This document shows, one piece after another, positions 1 through 6,110 of a DNA stretch of 6,648 nt. The notes beneath the pieces were generated by a model. It was not told the DNA's origin. It worked only from the letters and a program-made list of their open reading frames with translations, and did no database searches. The DNA is from Microbacteriaceae bacterium (GTDB taxonomy: Bacteria > Actinomycetota > Actinomycetes > Actinomycetales > Microbacteriaceae). The first letter of the stretch is position 1, and each line of letters begins with the position of its first letter. The DNA is taken from NCBI GenBank assembly GCA_030725885.1, contig JANRET010000051.1, positions 1 to 6,648 of the forward strand. The letters are read 5' to 3'. The translations under genes and the position numbers were made by a program.

Positions 1-1190
1 CCATAGCTCGGTGGCCATACGCCATCGTCGGCGGTGCGGCTGTCGACGAATGCGGTGAGGTCGGCGCGTAACGCGGTTGCCTGGTCCGTCCACGATGAGT
101 CGGCGGCCCAATCAGTCAGAGCCGCGCTCATTTCCGTGAGAGATTCGCGGGCATCCCCGACGAGCGGAAGCGAGCGGTGCTTGATTGCATCAAACCGAGC
201 CGCATTGACACCGATGAACTGAGCGTCGGGGGCGAAGAGCGTCCACGATCCTGTGGTGAAGTCTTCGAGGCGGGTCCCGACGGCGAGCACGACGTCAGCG
301 CGACTCACCACCTGGTTGGCAGCGTCGGCCCCCGTCACTCCGAGCGGGCCCGAATACCGCGGGTGGCTAGCCAACAACGATGACTTTCCCGCAACAGTTT
401 CGACTACGGGTATGCCGTGTTTCTCGGCGAAATCAGCCAATTGCTCTTCGGCGCGTGAGTAGTGCACGCCACCACCCGCGATGATCACGGGACGCTGTGC
501 GGAACGAAGCGCGGCAACAGCACGCGCGAGTTGTCCCCGGTCGGGCCGTGGCCTCGGGCTTTCGTGAACGGTGACGGCGAAGAAACTCTCGGGGTAGTCG
601 AACGCTTCGGCGGCGATGTCCTGGGGCAACCCGATGAAGGCGGGACCACAATCTCCCAGGTCGAGCATTGTCGCGACCGCCTGAGGAAGCGAGCTGAGAA
701 TTTGTGCCGGGTGAGTGATGCGATCCCAGTATCGAACGACGGGTTGGAACGCGTCATTGACGGTGATCGAGGGAACTCCGAAGTGTTCAACTTGTTGCAG
801 CACCGGGTCGGGAAGTCGCGAGACGAAGGTGTCGCCCGCAATGAACAGCACGGGCAGGCGGTTCGACATGGCGACGCCGGCCGCCGTCACCATGTTGGTC
901 GCACCGGGCCCGATGGACGAGGTGCACACCATGATTTGCTGACGACGCGCCGCCTTGGCGAACGCCGCTGCCGCGAGACCCATGCCCTGCTCGTTTTGGC
1001 CGCGCCACACCGGCAATTCCTCGCGGTGGGTTTCGAGGGAATGCCCGAGGCTCGTCACGTTTCCGTGCCCGAATATCCCGTAGACACCGGGGAACAGGGG
1101 CACGGTGGCGCCGTCGACCACGGTCCGTTGCGCGATGAGGAAGCGAACGAGCGCCTCAGCCGTCGTTAGGCGAATGGTCTTACTTTCCAT
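1..1190 (-). CDS. iolD: IolD, 3D-(3,5/4)-trihydroxycyclohexane-1,2-dione hydrolase (N-terminal part, cut by window edge)
   Basis: ThDP-dependent hydrolase that opens the ring of 3D-(3,5/4)-trihydroxycyclohexane-1,2-dione to 5-deoxy-D-glucuronate, the third step of inositol catabolism; cytosolic. The minus frame is open from the ATG at 1190 to the left edge, giving 396 codons. Family members have about 620-640 residues, so the C-terminal ThDP diphosphate/Mg-binding domain is outside the window. Visible are the N-terminal PYR-type domain with the motif RGQNEQGMG (residues 63-71; Glu67 fits the catalytic ThDP-activating glutamate), SSIGPGATNMVTAA (91-104), and then the central acetolactate-synthase-like domain (RPVIIAGGGVHYS, later VVLAVGTRLEDFTTGSW). 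The start is supported by GGAG ending 7 nt before the ATG. It overlaps the last 11 nt of the upstream oxidoreductase gene, implying translational coupling. Other ThDP enzymes such as acetolactate synthase are possible by fold, but the iol context and the extended N-terminus before the Glu motif favour IolD. Confidence 0.93.
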   Translation of the reverse strand, partial: MESKTIRLTTAEALVRFLIAQRTVVDGATVPLFPGVYGIFGHGNVTSLGHSLETHREELPVWRGQNEQGMGLAAAAFAKAARRQQIMVCTSSIGPGATNMVTAAGVAMSNRLPVLFIAGDTFVSRLPDPVLQQVEHFGVPSITVNDAFQPVVRYWDRITHPAQILSSLPQAVATMLDLGDCGPAFIGLPQDIAAEAFDYPESFFAVTVHESPRPRPDRGQLARAVAALRSAQRPVIIAGGGVHYSRAEEQLADFAEKHGIPVVETVAGKSSLLASHPRYSGPLGVTGADAANQVVSRADVVLAVGTRLEDFTTGSWTLFAPDAQFIGVNAARFDAIKHRSLPLVGDARESLTEMSAALTDWAADSSWTDQATALRADLTAFVDSRTADDGVWPPSY

Positions 1191-2364
1191 CAGTATCTCC
1201 GGAAAGGTCGACAACGGTTTCCCAGGTCTTGGAATCCCATGAATCGATGAGCGCCTGCTGAACGTTTACGACGTCAACGGCTTCCCGGAAACTGGGCGAG
1301 AACGGAGCGTCGGTCGCGAGCGCTTCGAGGAACGAGTAGTCCTCGATTGCGACGAGGTCCTCGAACGCAATCGGGTTTGCTTGACCCGGCGAAAAGACGC
1401 CGTGGAAGGGGAACCGATCGCCGCCGAAGATGGTGGTGTAACCCGAGCTGGGGTCTTCGGTGAGTTTGTAGTACTGCAACTCGTTCATCTTTTCGAGGTT
1501 CCAGGCGATAGCGCCCTTCGTTCCGTAAACTTCGAACGCGTTCTGACTTTCGGGTCCGACCATTGTGCGGCTGACCTCGAACGTGCCGGTCGCACCGTTC
1601 TCGAAGTTGCAGAGCATCGAAGCGAAGTCCTCGTTCTCGACGTCGCCCTTGGGGTCTTCGGGTCGACCGCGGCCGTAGTGGCTGGCGGCTCCGGTGGGCA
1701 GGGGTCGTTTGGGAATGGTTGTGTTTCGCATTCCCACAACATCCGTGATACCGCCTACAAGGAACTGCGCCATAGATACGGAGTGGCTCAGAATGTCGCT
1801 CGTCACGCCGTACCCGGCCTGGTCGAGGATGAATCGCCAGGTCAAGAGACCCAATTCGTCACTGCCGTACATCGAGATGAACCGACCGCGGTAGTGGGTG
1901 ATTTCACCCAGAGCGCCCGATTCAATCAGATGACGTGCGTGCATGACGAGCGGCGACCACAGGTAGTTGTAACCGACACCGGTGCGGACACCGGCGGCCT
2001 GTGCCGCGGTGAACGCGGCCACGGTCTGCTCGGGTTTGCCACCGATGGGCTTTTCGCTGAACACCGCTTTGCCCGCCGCGCAGGCGGCTTCAATCATCGG
2101 GATGTGGAGCATGTTCGGGGCGGTGACCCAGACCACATCGACGTCGTCCGAGTTGATGGCGTCGTGCCAGTCGGCAACGGCGCGTTCGAATCCGAAGTCG
2201 CGGACAGCGCGTTCGCGACGTTCCTCTTCCGTGTCTGCACAGACGACGAGAACGGGGTCAAACGAACGGTTGGGGAACAACGACGGCATGCGCAGCATCG
2301 AGCGGGCGTGCGCCTGTCCCATCCAGCCCAAGCCGAGGACGGCAACTCCAATACGACGGTTCAT
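1180..2364 (-). CDS. Gfo/Idh/MocA-family NAD(P)-dependent oxidoreductase in the iol operon
   Basis: A 394-residue sugar or cyclitol dehydrogenase of the Gfo/Idh/MocA family. The N-terminal Rossmann fold has GLGWMG (residues 11-16) and an acidic residue after beta-2 (VCAD, Asp44), which suggests a preference for NAD. The conserved catalytic-lysine motif EKP is at 104-106 (Lys105). The C-terminal substrate domain carries Asp190 and His194 in SDILSHS, matching the D-x3-H catalytic pair of the family. ATG 2364 was chosen because the Rossmann strand begins immediately (MNRRIGVAVLG), an AAGAG ribosome site lies 6 nt upstream, and the longer reading frame only adds residues overlapping iolB. The gap to the iolB stop is 2 nt; the 3' end overlaps iolD by 11 nt. 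It is longer than a typical IolG (about 340 residues), so an exact substrate cannot be given. myo-, scyllo- or chiro-inositol, an inosose, or an inositol derivative are all plausible. Confidence 0.9.
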   Translation of the reverse strand: MNRRIGVAVLGLGWMGQAHARSMLRMPSLFPNRSFDPVLVVCADTEEERRERAVRDFGFERAVADWHDAINSDDVDVVWVTAPNMLHIPMIEAACAAGKAVFSEKPIGGKPEQTVAAFTAAQAAGVRTGVGYNYLWSPLVMHARHLIESGALGEITHYRGRFISMYGSDELGLLTWRFILDQAGYGVTSDILSHSVSMAQFLVGGITDVVGMRNTTIPKRPLPTGAASHYGRGRPEDPKGDVENEDFASMLCNFENGATGTFEVSRTMVGPESQNAFEVYGTKGAIAWNLEKMNELQYYKLTEDPSSGYTTIFGGDRFPFHGVFSPGQANPIAFEDLVAIEDYSFLEALATDAPFSPSFREAVDVVNVQQALIDSWDSKTWETVVDLSGDTDGK

Positions 2365-2366
2365 GT

Positions 2367-3260
2367 TCAGCTCTTTCCGGTTCGGCCGGCTGCCGTGGTC
2401 CACGGCAAACGGGGGTCTTGGGTTTGGGTGTTCCACGAATCACGGATCCAGTGGTGGGCGGGGTCATCGCAGAACGCCATTGTTCGGTCCTCGGCGGGTC
2501 CGGCGAGGACGTTGAGGAAGTACATCGGGTACTCGGGGGGCGCGACAGTCGGACCGTGGTAACCCTCGGGAACAACGTACACATCTCCGTCGCGCACCGA
2601 TAGCGTCTCGTCGACCGAACCGCTCACGGTGTACAACCGGAACAGGCCGGTTCCGGTCGGGTCTCCATGGGGCTTGTCGTTCCGACCAATCCGGAAGTAA
2701 TAGATCTCTTCGTTGTTGGTCGGGCAGTCGCCGATTCCGTCGTGACGGTGCGGAGGCCACGACGACCAGTTTCCCCCGGGCGTGATGACCTCGCACACGT
2801 TGATCTTGTGCGCTGCGGTGAACGAACCGGGGGTAGCGATGTTGGTCACTTGACGGGTTGCTTGTCCCGACCCGCGCACCTCGACCGAGACATCGACGGC
2901 TGGAATGTGGGCAACGGGGAAAATCTCTGAGGCACGCGCAGTGCAAATTGCGATTTCTCCCGATTCGCCACTCAGGGTCACGAGTGACCCCACGGGTGCG
3001 TAAATCCAGTCCGACACCGAATCAAACACCCCGTCGCGTCCCTCCAGCGTGAATGCCACTCCATCGATTGTGACGGCGATGTTGCGCGCGGACAACGGGA
3101 CAATCACCCCTTCCTCACCCGTCAGGGTCACGCTGACCGGGGAATCCGCGGTCAGTGTGAAAACCTGCAGGCCGCTATAAGCCCAACCCGCGTTTTCGGG
3201 AGTGACGTGGGCGTCCGCTGTGTCGGTGGCGAGGGTTCCCGCCGGGTGATACCAGGTCAT
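2367..3260 (-). CDS. iolB: IolB, 5-deoxy-glucuronate isomerase
   Basis: Isomerises 5-deoxy-D-glucuronate to 2-deoxy-5-keto-D-gluconate, the substrate of IolC; a cytosolic metal-dependent bicupin. The product has 297 residues, close to the 270-300 usual for the family. The C-terminal cupin shows the metal-binding set: PPHRHD (His171, His173), NNEEIYYFRI (Glu184/Glu185) and GYHGP (His235). The conserved N-terminal YHPAGTL and the GxWSSWPPHRHD signature are diagnostic of IolB. The start at 3260 forms an ATGA overlap with the stop of the upstream barrel gene. A GGAAGG ribosome site lies 6 nt before the ATG, inside the end of that gene, so coupling is likely. The stop is 2 nt before the next start. 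No frameshift or missing metal ligand is seen. Confidence 0.95.
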   Translation of the reverse strand: MTWYHPAGTLATDTADAHVTPENAGWAYSGLQVFTLTADSPVSVTLTGEEGVIVPLSARNIAVTIDGVAFTLEGRDGVFDSVSDWIYAPVGSLVTLSGESGEIAICTARASEIFPVAHIPAVDVSVEVRGSGQATRQVTNIATPGSFTAAHKINVCEVITPGGNWSSWPPHRHDGIGDCPTNNEEIYYFRIGRNDKPHGDPTGTGLFRLYTVSGSVDETLSVRDGDVYVVPEGYHGPTVAPPEYPMYFLNVLAGPAEDRTMAFCDDPAHHWIRDSWNTQTQDPRLPWTTAAGRTGKS

Positions 3261-4174
3261 GATGAGCCTTCCGTGGTGAATGAGTTATTCGGCCGAACGA
3301 TGGACGAGGCACGGAGAACGGCGGCCTCGGCGTCTCCGTCGTTCGGATACAGCAACGCACGACCCGCGACAAGTCCGCGCACATTGGGTTCCGCCATTGA
3401 TTGTTCCCACAGTCCAAAGGTGTCGTTGGCGTTCGGTCCGGGCTCGCCCCCCAACAGGAGGATGGGCAGGGTCGTCGCGCCCGCAACCTCGTTCATTCGC
3501 ACGCTCGCGGGCACCTTGAGCCAGGTGTACGCCGAGACGGCCCCGAGACCCGATGCAATCGCCACGACCTTGACGAGTGCGTCATCGGATGTGTCGAGCG
3601 TCGGGCTACCGTCGGCGCCCGTCACGTAGGGCAGTGGCTCGATTAAGGACATGATGCCACGGTCAGCCAGTTCGGTCGAGATTCGGGCGACCGTCTCGAT
3701 GGTGCGTGCGACGCTCGGATCCTTGTGGTCAATTCGAATCAAGGTCTTTCCGCCGTCCAGTCCCATCGACTCGACATGGTCGACGTCGTATGCGGTGATA
3801 CGGTCGTCGAGTTCCCACTGTGCACCGATGATGCCACCCCGGTTGATTGTGCCCAGCGCCAACTTGCCGTCCAAAGCGCCGAGCCAGGCGAGTTCCTCGA
3901 GGATGTCGGCGCTCGCCAACACGCCATCGACGTGCGGCATAGCGAGGCATCGGACCAATCGGTCGAGCAGTGTGAATCGGTCCGCCATCGCTAGCGGGTC
4001 ACCGCCGAGCGAGATCTTCCCGCGCGCGGTGTGATCGGCGGCCAGGATGAGCAGCTTCCCGTCGGTTCCAGCGACGGTTCGTCGTCGCCTCGACGACAAC
4101 GCGTCCACGAGGGCACGTGGTTCGAAAACCCTCGCGTCGAGCAGGGTTTGATAGAGACCGCGGTCCAGAGTCAT
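3257..4174 (-). CDS. Cgl0159-like (beta/alpha)8-barrel protein, candidate class I aldolase for 2-deoxy-5-keto-gluconate 6-phosphate
   Basis: A 305-residue barrel protein that I recognise as resembling the Cgl0159 family found in actinobacterial iol clusters. Residues fitting a class I (Schiff base) aldolase of the LacD/DhnA type are LILAADHTARG (42-52; Asp47, His48), GGKTLIRID (141-149; Lys143), LIEPLPY (177-183; Glu179) and TWLKVPA (217-223), where Lys220 is the best candidate for the Schiff-base lysine. LLLGGEPG (240-247) resembles a phosphate-binding barrel loop. The start at 4174 gives an ATGA overlap with the iolC stop, and a GGAG site lies 7 nt upstream; the longer frame only adds Arg/Cys-rich residues overlapping iolC. 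Placed directly between iolC and iolB, it is inferred to cleave the product of IolC to dihydroxyacetone phosphate and malonic semialdehyde. The fold assignment is firmer than the reaction, which I infer. Confidence 0.85.
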   Translation of the reverse strand: MTLDRGLYQTLLDARVFEPRALVDALSSRRRRTVAGTDGKLLILAADHTARGKISLGGDPLAMADRFTLLDRLVRCLAMPHVDGVLASADILEELAWLGALDGKLALGTINRGGIIGAQWELDDRITAYDVDHVESMGLDGGKTLIRIDHKDPSVARTIETVARISTELADRGIMSLIEPLPYVTGADGSPTLDTSDDALVKVVAIASGLGAVSAYTWLKVPASVRMNEVAGATTLPILLLGGEPGPNANDTFGLWEQSMAEPNVRGLVAGRALLYPNDGDAEAAVLRASSIVRPNNSFTTEGSS

Positions 4175-5115
4175 GCGGGCGCTCCAATCATCTCGTCGAG
4201 TTCGGCGACATTCGGCATTGCGTCGGCGCAGGTGAGTTTGGTGGACACTAGCGCCCCGGCGGCATTGGCCGCACGGCCAATGCGTTCGAGGTCCCAGCCC
4301 CCCAGCAACCCGTGGCACAACGCACCACCAAACGCATCGCCGGCACCCAGCCCACACACGACATCAATTGGGGTGGCCGGAATGCGAATCCGCTCGGATG
4401 CGGTCGCCATCAACGCACCGTCGGCACCGAGTTTGATGATTGCCAGCCGAGCGCCGGCTGCGAGCAACAGATCGGCCGCGTCATCCGGCACGTCGGTTCC
4501 GACGGCAACCGCACACTCCTCACGGTTTCCGACGATGATGGTGGCCAGAGCAATCGCCCGTGATGCCATCGCCCGAGCCGCGTCGAGGCTCGCCCAGAGC
4601 GAGGGACGGTAATCAAGGTCGAGGATTGTGTGTTGTTCACGGGAACGCATTCCCATCCACTCAAGGCAGGTTTCGGTGGTGGTTCCTTGCGCCAGCGAGC
4701 CCTGGCTGATCCACAGGATTTCGGTCTCACGGATCACATCGGCGGGCACGTCCGCGGGGATAAGAGTGGTGTCGGGCGCTGCGGGTCCGCGGTAGAAGAT
4801 CACGGTGGGGCTTTCTGGGGGGGTCAACGCCGCGAGCGCCAGAGGAGTCTGCGCGTCGGGTTGGGACGTCACGAAATCGGTGTCAACGCCCCAGCTGGTC
4901 AAGCGACCGCGAACATAATCCCCCAACGCGTCGCCACCCACCTTGGTGGCGAGCGCGACGCGGTGTCCCAGCTGTGCGGCGGCCACGGCCACGTTGGTAG
5001 GGCTTCCCCCGACCGATTTCTGGAAGCTCTGTTGGCCGTCAAAACCGATGTTCGGCTCGACCGCATACAAATCGACGCTGATTCGGCCGACACTGAGAAC
5101 TTCCCACGATGACAT
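4171..5115 (-). CDS. iolC: IolC, 5-dehydro-2-deoxygluconokinase (PfkB family)
   Basis: ATP-dependent sugar kinase that phosphorylates 2-deoxy-5-keto-D-gluconate at C6, preparing it for aldolase cleavage. The product has 314 residues, usual for a single-domain PfkB kinase. The N-terminal PfkB signature SVGGSPTNVAVAAAQLG is at 34-50 and the C-terminal signature GLGAGDAFGGALCHGLL at 255-271, with Asp260 of GAGD as the expected catalytic base. There is no C-terminal DUF2090 extension of the kind fused to IolC in many proteobacteria; the next gene supplies a separate barrel protein instead. The start MSSWEVLSVGRISVDLY begins the first beta-strand. The ATG is 5 nt after the iolE stop, and no good Shine-Dalgarno sequence precedes it, so translation probably depends on coupling to iolE. 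Other PfkB kinases such as fructokinase or KDG kinase share the motifs; the operon decides for IolC. Confidence 0.92.
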   Translation of the reverse strand: MSSWEVLSVGRISVDLYAVEPNIGFDGQQSFQKSVGGSPTNVAVAAAQLGHRVALATKVGGDALGDYVRGRLTSWGVDTDFVTSQPDAQTPLALAALTPPESPTVIFYRGPAAPDTTLIPADVPADVIRETEILWISQGSLAQGTTTETCLEWMGMRSREQHTILDLDYRPSLWASLDAARAMASRAIALATIIVGNREECAVAVGTDVPDDAADLLLAAGARLAIIKLGADGALMATASERIRIPATPIDVVCGLGAGDAFGGALCHGLLGGWDLERIGRAANAAGALVSTKLTCADAMPNVAELDEMIGAPA

Positions 5116-5120
5116 AGGGA

Positions 5121-6017
5121 CTATCCGAGGGTCGGTGCGACGACGTCGGTGAGATATTTCAGGGACGCGGCGACCTGATGGACGGGTCCGTCGCTCTCCG
5201 CGGGGAAGCCGTCGGTGATTGCCGTGTCTTGTTCGATGACGTACCAACCGCGATACCCGGCGGACTCGAGGGTCTGGACAACACCGAGGATGTCGACGTC
5301 GCCGTCGCCCAGGGTTGTGAAAACGCCCGCTTGGGTTGCGGCCATCAGCGATACCTCGCGGCGGAGCACCGCTGGGACCATGTCGAGGCGGATGTCCTTG
5401 AGGTGAACGTGCCCGACCCGCTCGAACGCCATCTTCGCGAATTCAACCGGATCTTGGCCGCCGAATGCGATGTGACCGGTGTCGAGACAGAAGTGGACGT
5501 CACACGAATCGAGGACGCGGGCGATGTCGTCCTTCGTCTCGACGAGGGTTTGGACGTGTGGGTGAAGGACTTGTTCCAGTCCGTATTCGCCACAGATGTC
5601 GTCGATGACGCCGAACATTTCGGCCATGTGCTTGTGTTCCGCGGCGGACAGCGGTCGGGGGATGGACCAGTCCATGTCCTGCACAACAGACGACACAAAC
5701 TTGGTTGCGCCCGCCTGTTGGAACAGCCGGGCGGTGGCCGTCGCACTTTTGATGGTCGCGTCGCGTTCCGCGGGATTGTGCAGAATGACGGGCGTGAAAC
5801 CACCCAACAGGATCATTCCGAACTCGGCGAGTTTTTCTTTCAGCGCCTCGGGGTCGTCGGGCAGGAACCCCGGTGCGCCCAACTCGGTTGCCGTGAAACC
5901 GAGCCCCGCCATTTCACCGAGAACGCGGTCGGTCGGCAACATGGCGCCCCAATCGGGGACCTCGCAGATCCCCCACGATATAGGCGCGGAGGCGACACGG
6001 GAGATAAAGTCAGACAT
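5121..6017 (-). CDS. iolE: IolE, inosose dehydratase
   Basis: Dehydrates 2-keto-myo-inositol to 3D-(3,5/4)-trihydroxycyclohexane-1,2-dione, the second step of the pathway. The 298-residue product matches the usual family length and has the xylose isomerase-like TIM-barrel pattern. Seen in order: APISWGICEVPDWG (11-24, the typical IolE N-terminus), TATELGAPGFLP (42-53; Glu45), LHPHVQTLVE (151-160; His154), CLDTGHIAFGG (177-187; Asp179, His182), HVHLKD (203-208) and YVIEQD (259-264; Glu262). These acidic and histidine residues fit the divalent-metal site. ATG 6017 is chosen over an in-frame ATG at 6044 because AAGGA lies 6 nt before it and the family N-terminus starts here; the upstream ATG sits in the promoter/operator region. 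It is the first gene of the leftward operon. Confidence 0.94.
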   Translation of the reverse strand: MSDFISRVASAPISWGICEVPDWGAMLPTDRVLGEMAGLGFTATELGAPGFLPDDPEALKEKLAEFGMILLGGFTPVILHNPAERDATIKSATATARLFQQAGATKFVSSVVQDMDWSIPRPLSAAEHKHMAEMFGVIDDICGEYGLEQVLHPHVQTLVETKDDIARVLDSCDVHFCLDTGHIAFGGQDPVEFAKMAFERVGHVHLKDIRLDMVPAVLRREVSLMAATQAGVFTTLGDGDVDILGVVQTLESAGYRGWYVIEQDTAITDGFPAESDGPVHQVAASLKYLTDVVAPTLG

Positions 6018-6023
6018 TGACAA

Positions 6024-6029
6024 TCCTTC
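6024..6029 (-). promoter_or_regulatory. Ribosome binding site of iolE
   Basis: Read on the minus strand this is GAAGGA, ending 6 nt before the ATG at 6017. It decides the iolE start in favour of 6017 over the in-frame ATG at 6044. Confidence 0.75.
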
Positions 6030-6030
6030 G

Positions 6031-6044
6031 TTGGAACGGTCCAA
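6031..6044. promoter_or_regulatory. Candidate operator: 14-bp near-palindrome TTGGAACGGTCCAA
   Basis: The two strands read TTGGAACGGTCCAA and TTGGACCGTTCCAA, identical at 12 of 14 positions, with 5-bp arms TTGGA/TCCAA around a central CG. It lies in the 93-nt gap between iolE and the divergent dehydrogenase, just downstream of the predicted leftward -10 box and over the expected transcription start. A central CG flanked by inverted arms is the layout typical of LacI/GalR-family operators. Position and symmetry are seen; the identity of the regulator is inferred. Confidence 0.45.
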
Positions 6045-6046
6045 TT

Positions 6047-6076
6047 AGTATGTCAGAACAAATCAGTTTTTTGCAA
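6047..6076 (-). promoter_or_regulatory. Predicted promoter of the leftward iol operon
   Basis: On the minus strand, TTGCAA (6076-6071) serves as a possible -35 and CATACT (6052-6047) as a possible -10, each matching 4 of 6 consensus bases, with an 18-nt spacer. Transcription would start near 6040, leaving a leader of about 22 nt that contains the AAGGA ribosome site. An alternative -10, TACTAA (6050-6045), would have a 20-nt spacer. The call rests on weak consensus matches plus the fact that the operon must start in this gap. Confidence 0.35.
6051..6060 (-). promoter_or_regulatory. Possible IolR-like binding motif
   Basis: The minus strand reads TGTTCTGACA. This matches 9 of 10 positions of KGWCHTRACA, the motif I recall for the GntR-type repressor IolR of Corynebacterium glutamicum; the mismatch is T for C at position 4. 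It sits between the predicted -35 and -10 of the leftward promoter, overlapping the -10 by 2 nt, where a bound repressor would block RNA polymerase. A single degenerate 10-mer can occur by chance, so the location carries much of the weight. Confidence 0.35.
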
Positions 6077-6100
6077 GATGCCCCACCCGCTCGATGAAAT

Positions 6101-6104
6101 GAGG
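6101..6104 (+). promoter_or_regulatory. Ribosome binding site of the divergent dehydrogenase
   Basis: GAGG ends 6 nt before the ATG at 6111 and supports that start. The ATG at 6094 runs into TGA after two codons and is not a gene start. Confidence 0.65.
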
Positions 6105-6110
6105 TCGTCC

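Noticed and set aside
462..1169. Open frame of 235 codons on the plus strand within the iolD region
   Set aside because: Antisense to the N-terminal half of iolD, whose ThDP-enzyme motifs are clear on the minus strand; the plus-strand translation is Arg/Gly/His-rich without family features.
2365..2436. Upstream ATG extension of the Gfo/Idh oxidoreductase (24 extra residues)
   Set aside because: The extension overlaps the iolB 3' end, lacks family similarity, and precedes a start with a ribosome site placed exactly before the Rossmann fold.
1381..2562. Long open frame of 393 codons on the plus strand opposite the Gfo/Idh oxidoreductase and the end of iolB
   Set aside because: It is the antisense shadow of genes with clear family motifs. 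It has a low-complexity His/Arg/Val-rich translation with no domain pattern, and its span crosses the junction of two real genes.
4081..4097. Perfect 7-bp inverted repeat GTCGTCG-CCT-CGACGAC, possible hairpin or terminator
   Set aside because: It lies inside the barrel-protein coding region, where it encodes an Arg-rich stretch (SSRRRR). It has no following T-run on either strand and a loop of only 3 nt, so it is best explained by codon composition.
4175..4357. Upstream extension of the barrel protein (61 extra residues)
   Set aside because: It is Arg/Cys/Trp-rich sequence out of frame over iolC; the ATGA junction start at 4174 with GGAG upstream is far more plausible.
5178..6020. Open frame of 280 codons on the plus strand opposite iolE
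   Set aside because: A shadow of iolE caused by GC-biased third positions; it shows no recognisable motif, and the minus strand encodes a full-length inosose dehydratase.
6050..6079. Possible rightward promoter for the divergent dehydrogenase: ATGTCA (6050-6055) with CAAGAT (6074-6079), 18-nt spacer
   Set aside because: The matches are 4/6 and 3/6, and other pairings such as TTGGAA with CAGAAC are equally weak, so no single rightward promoter can be called.
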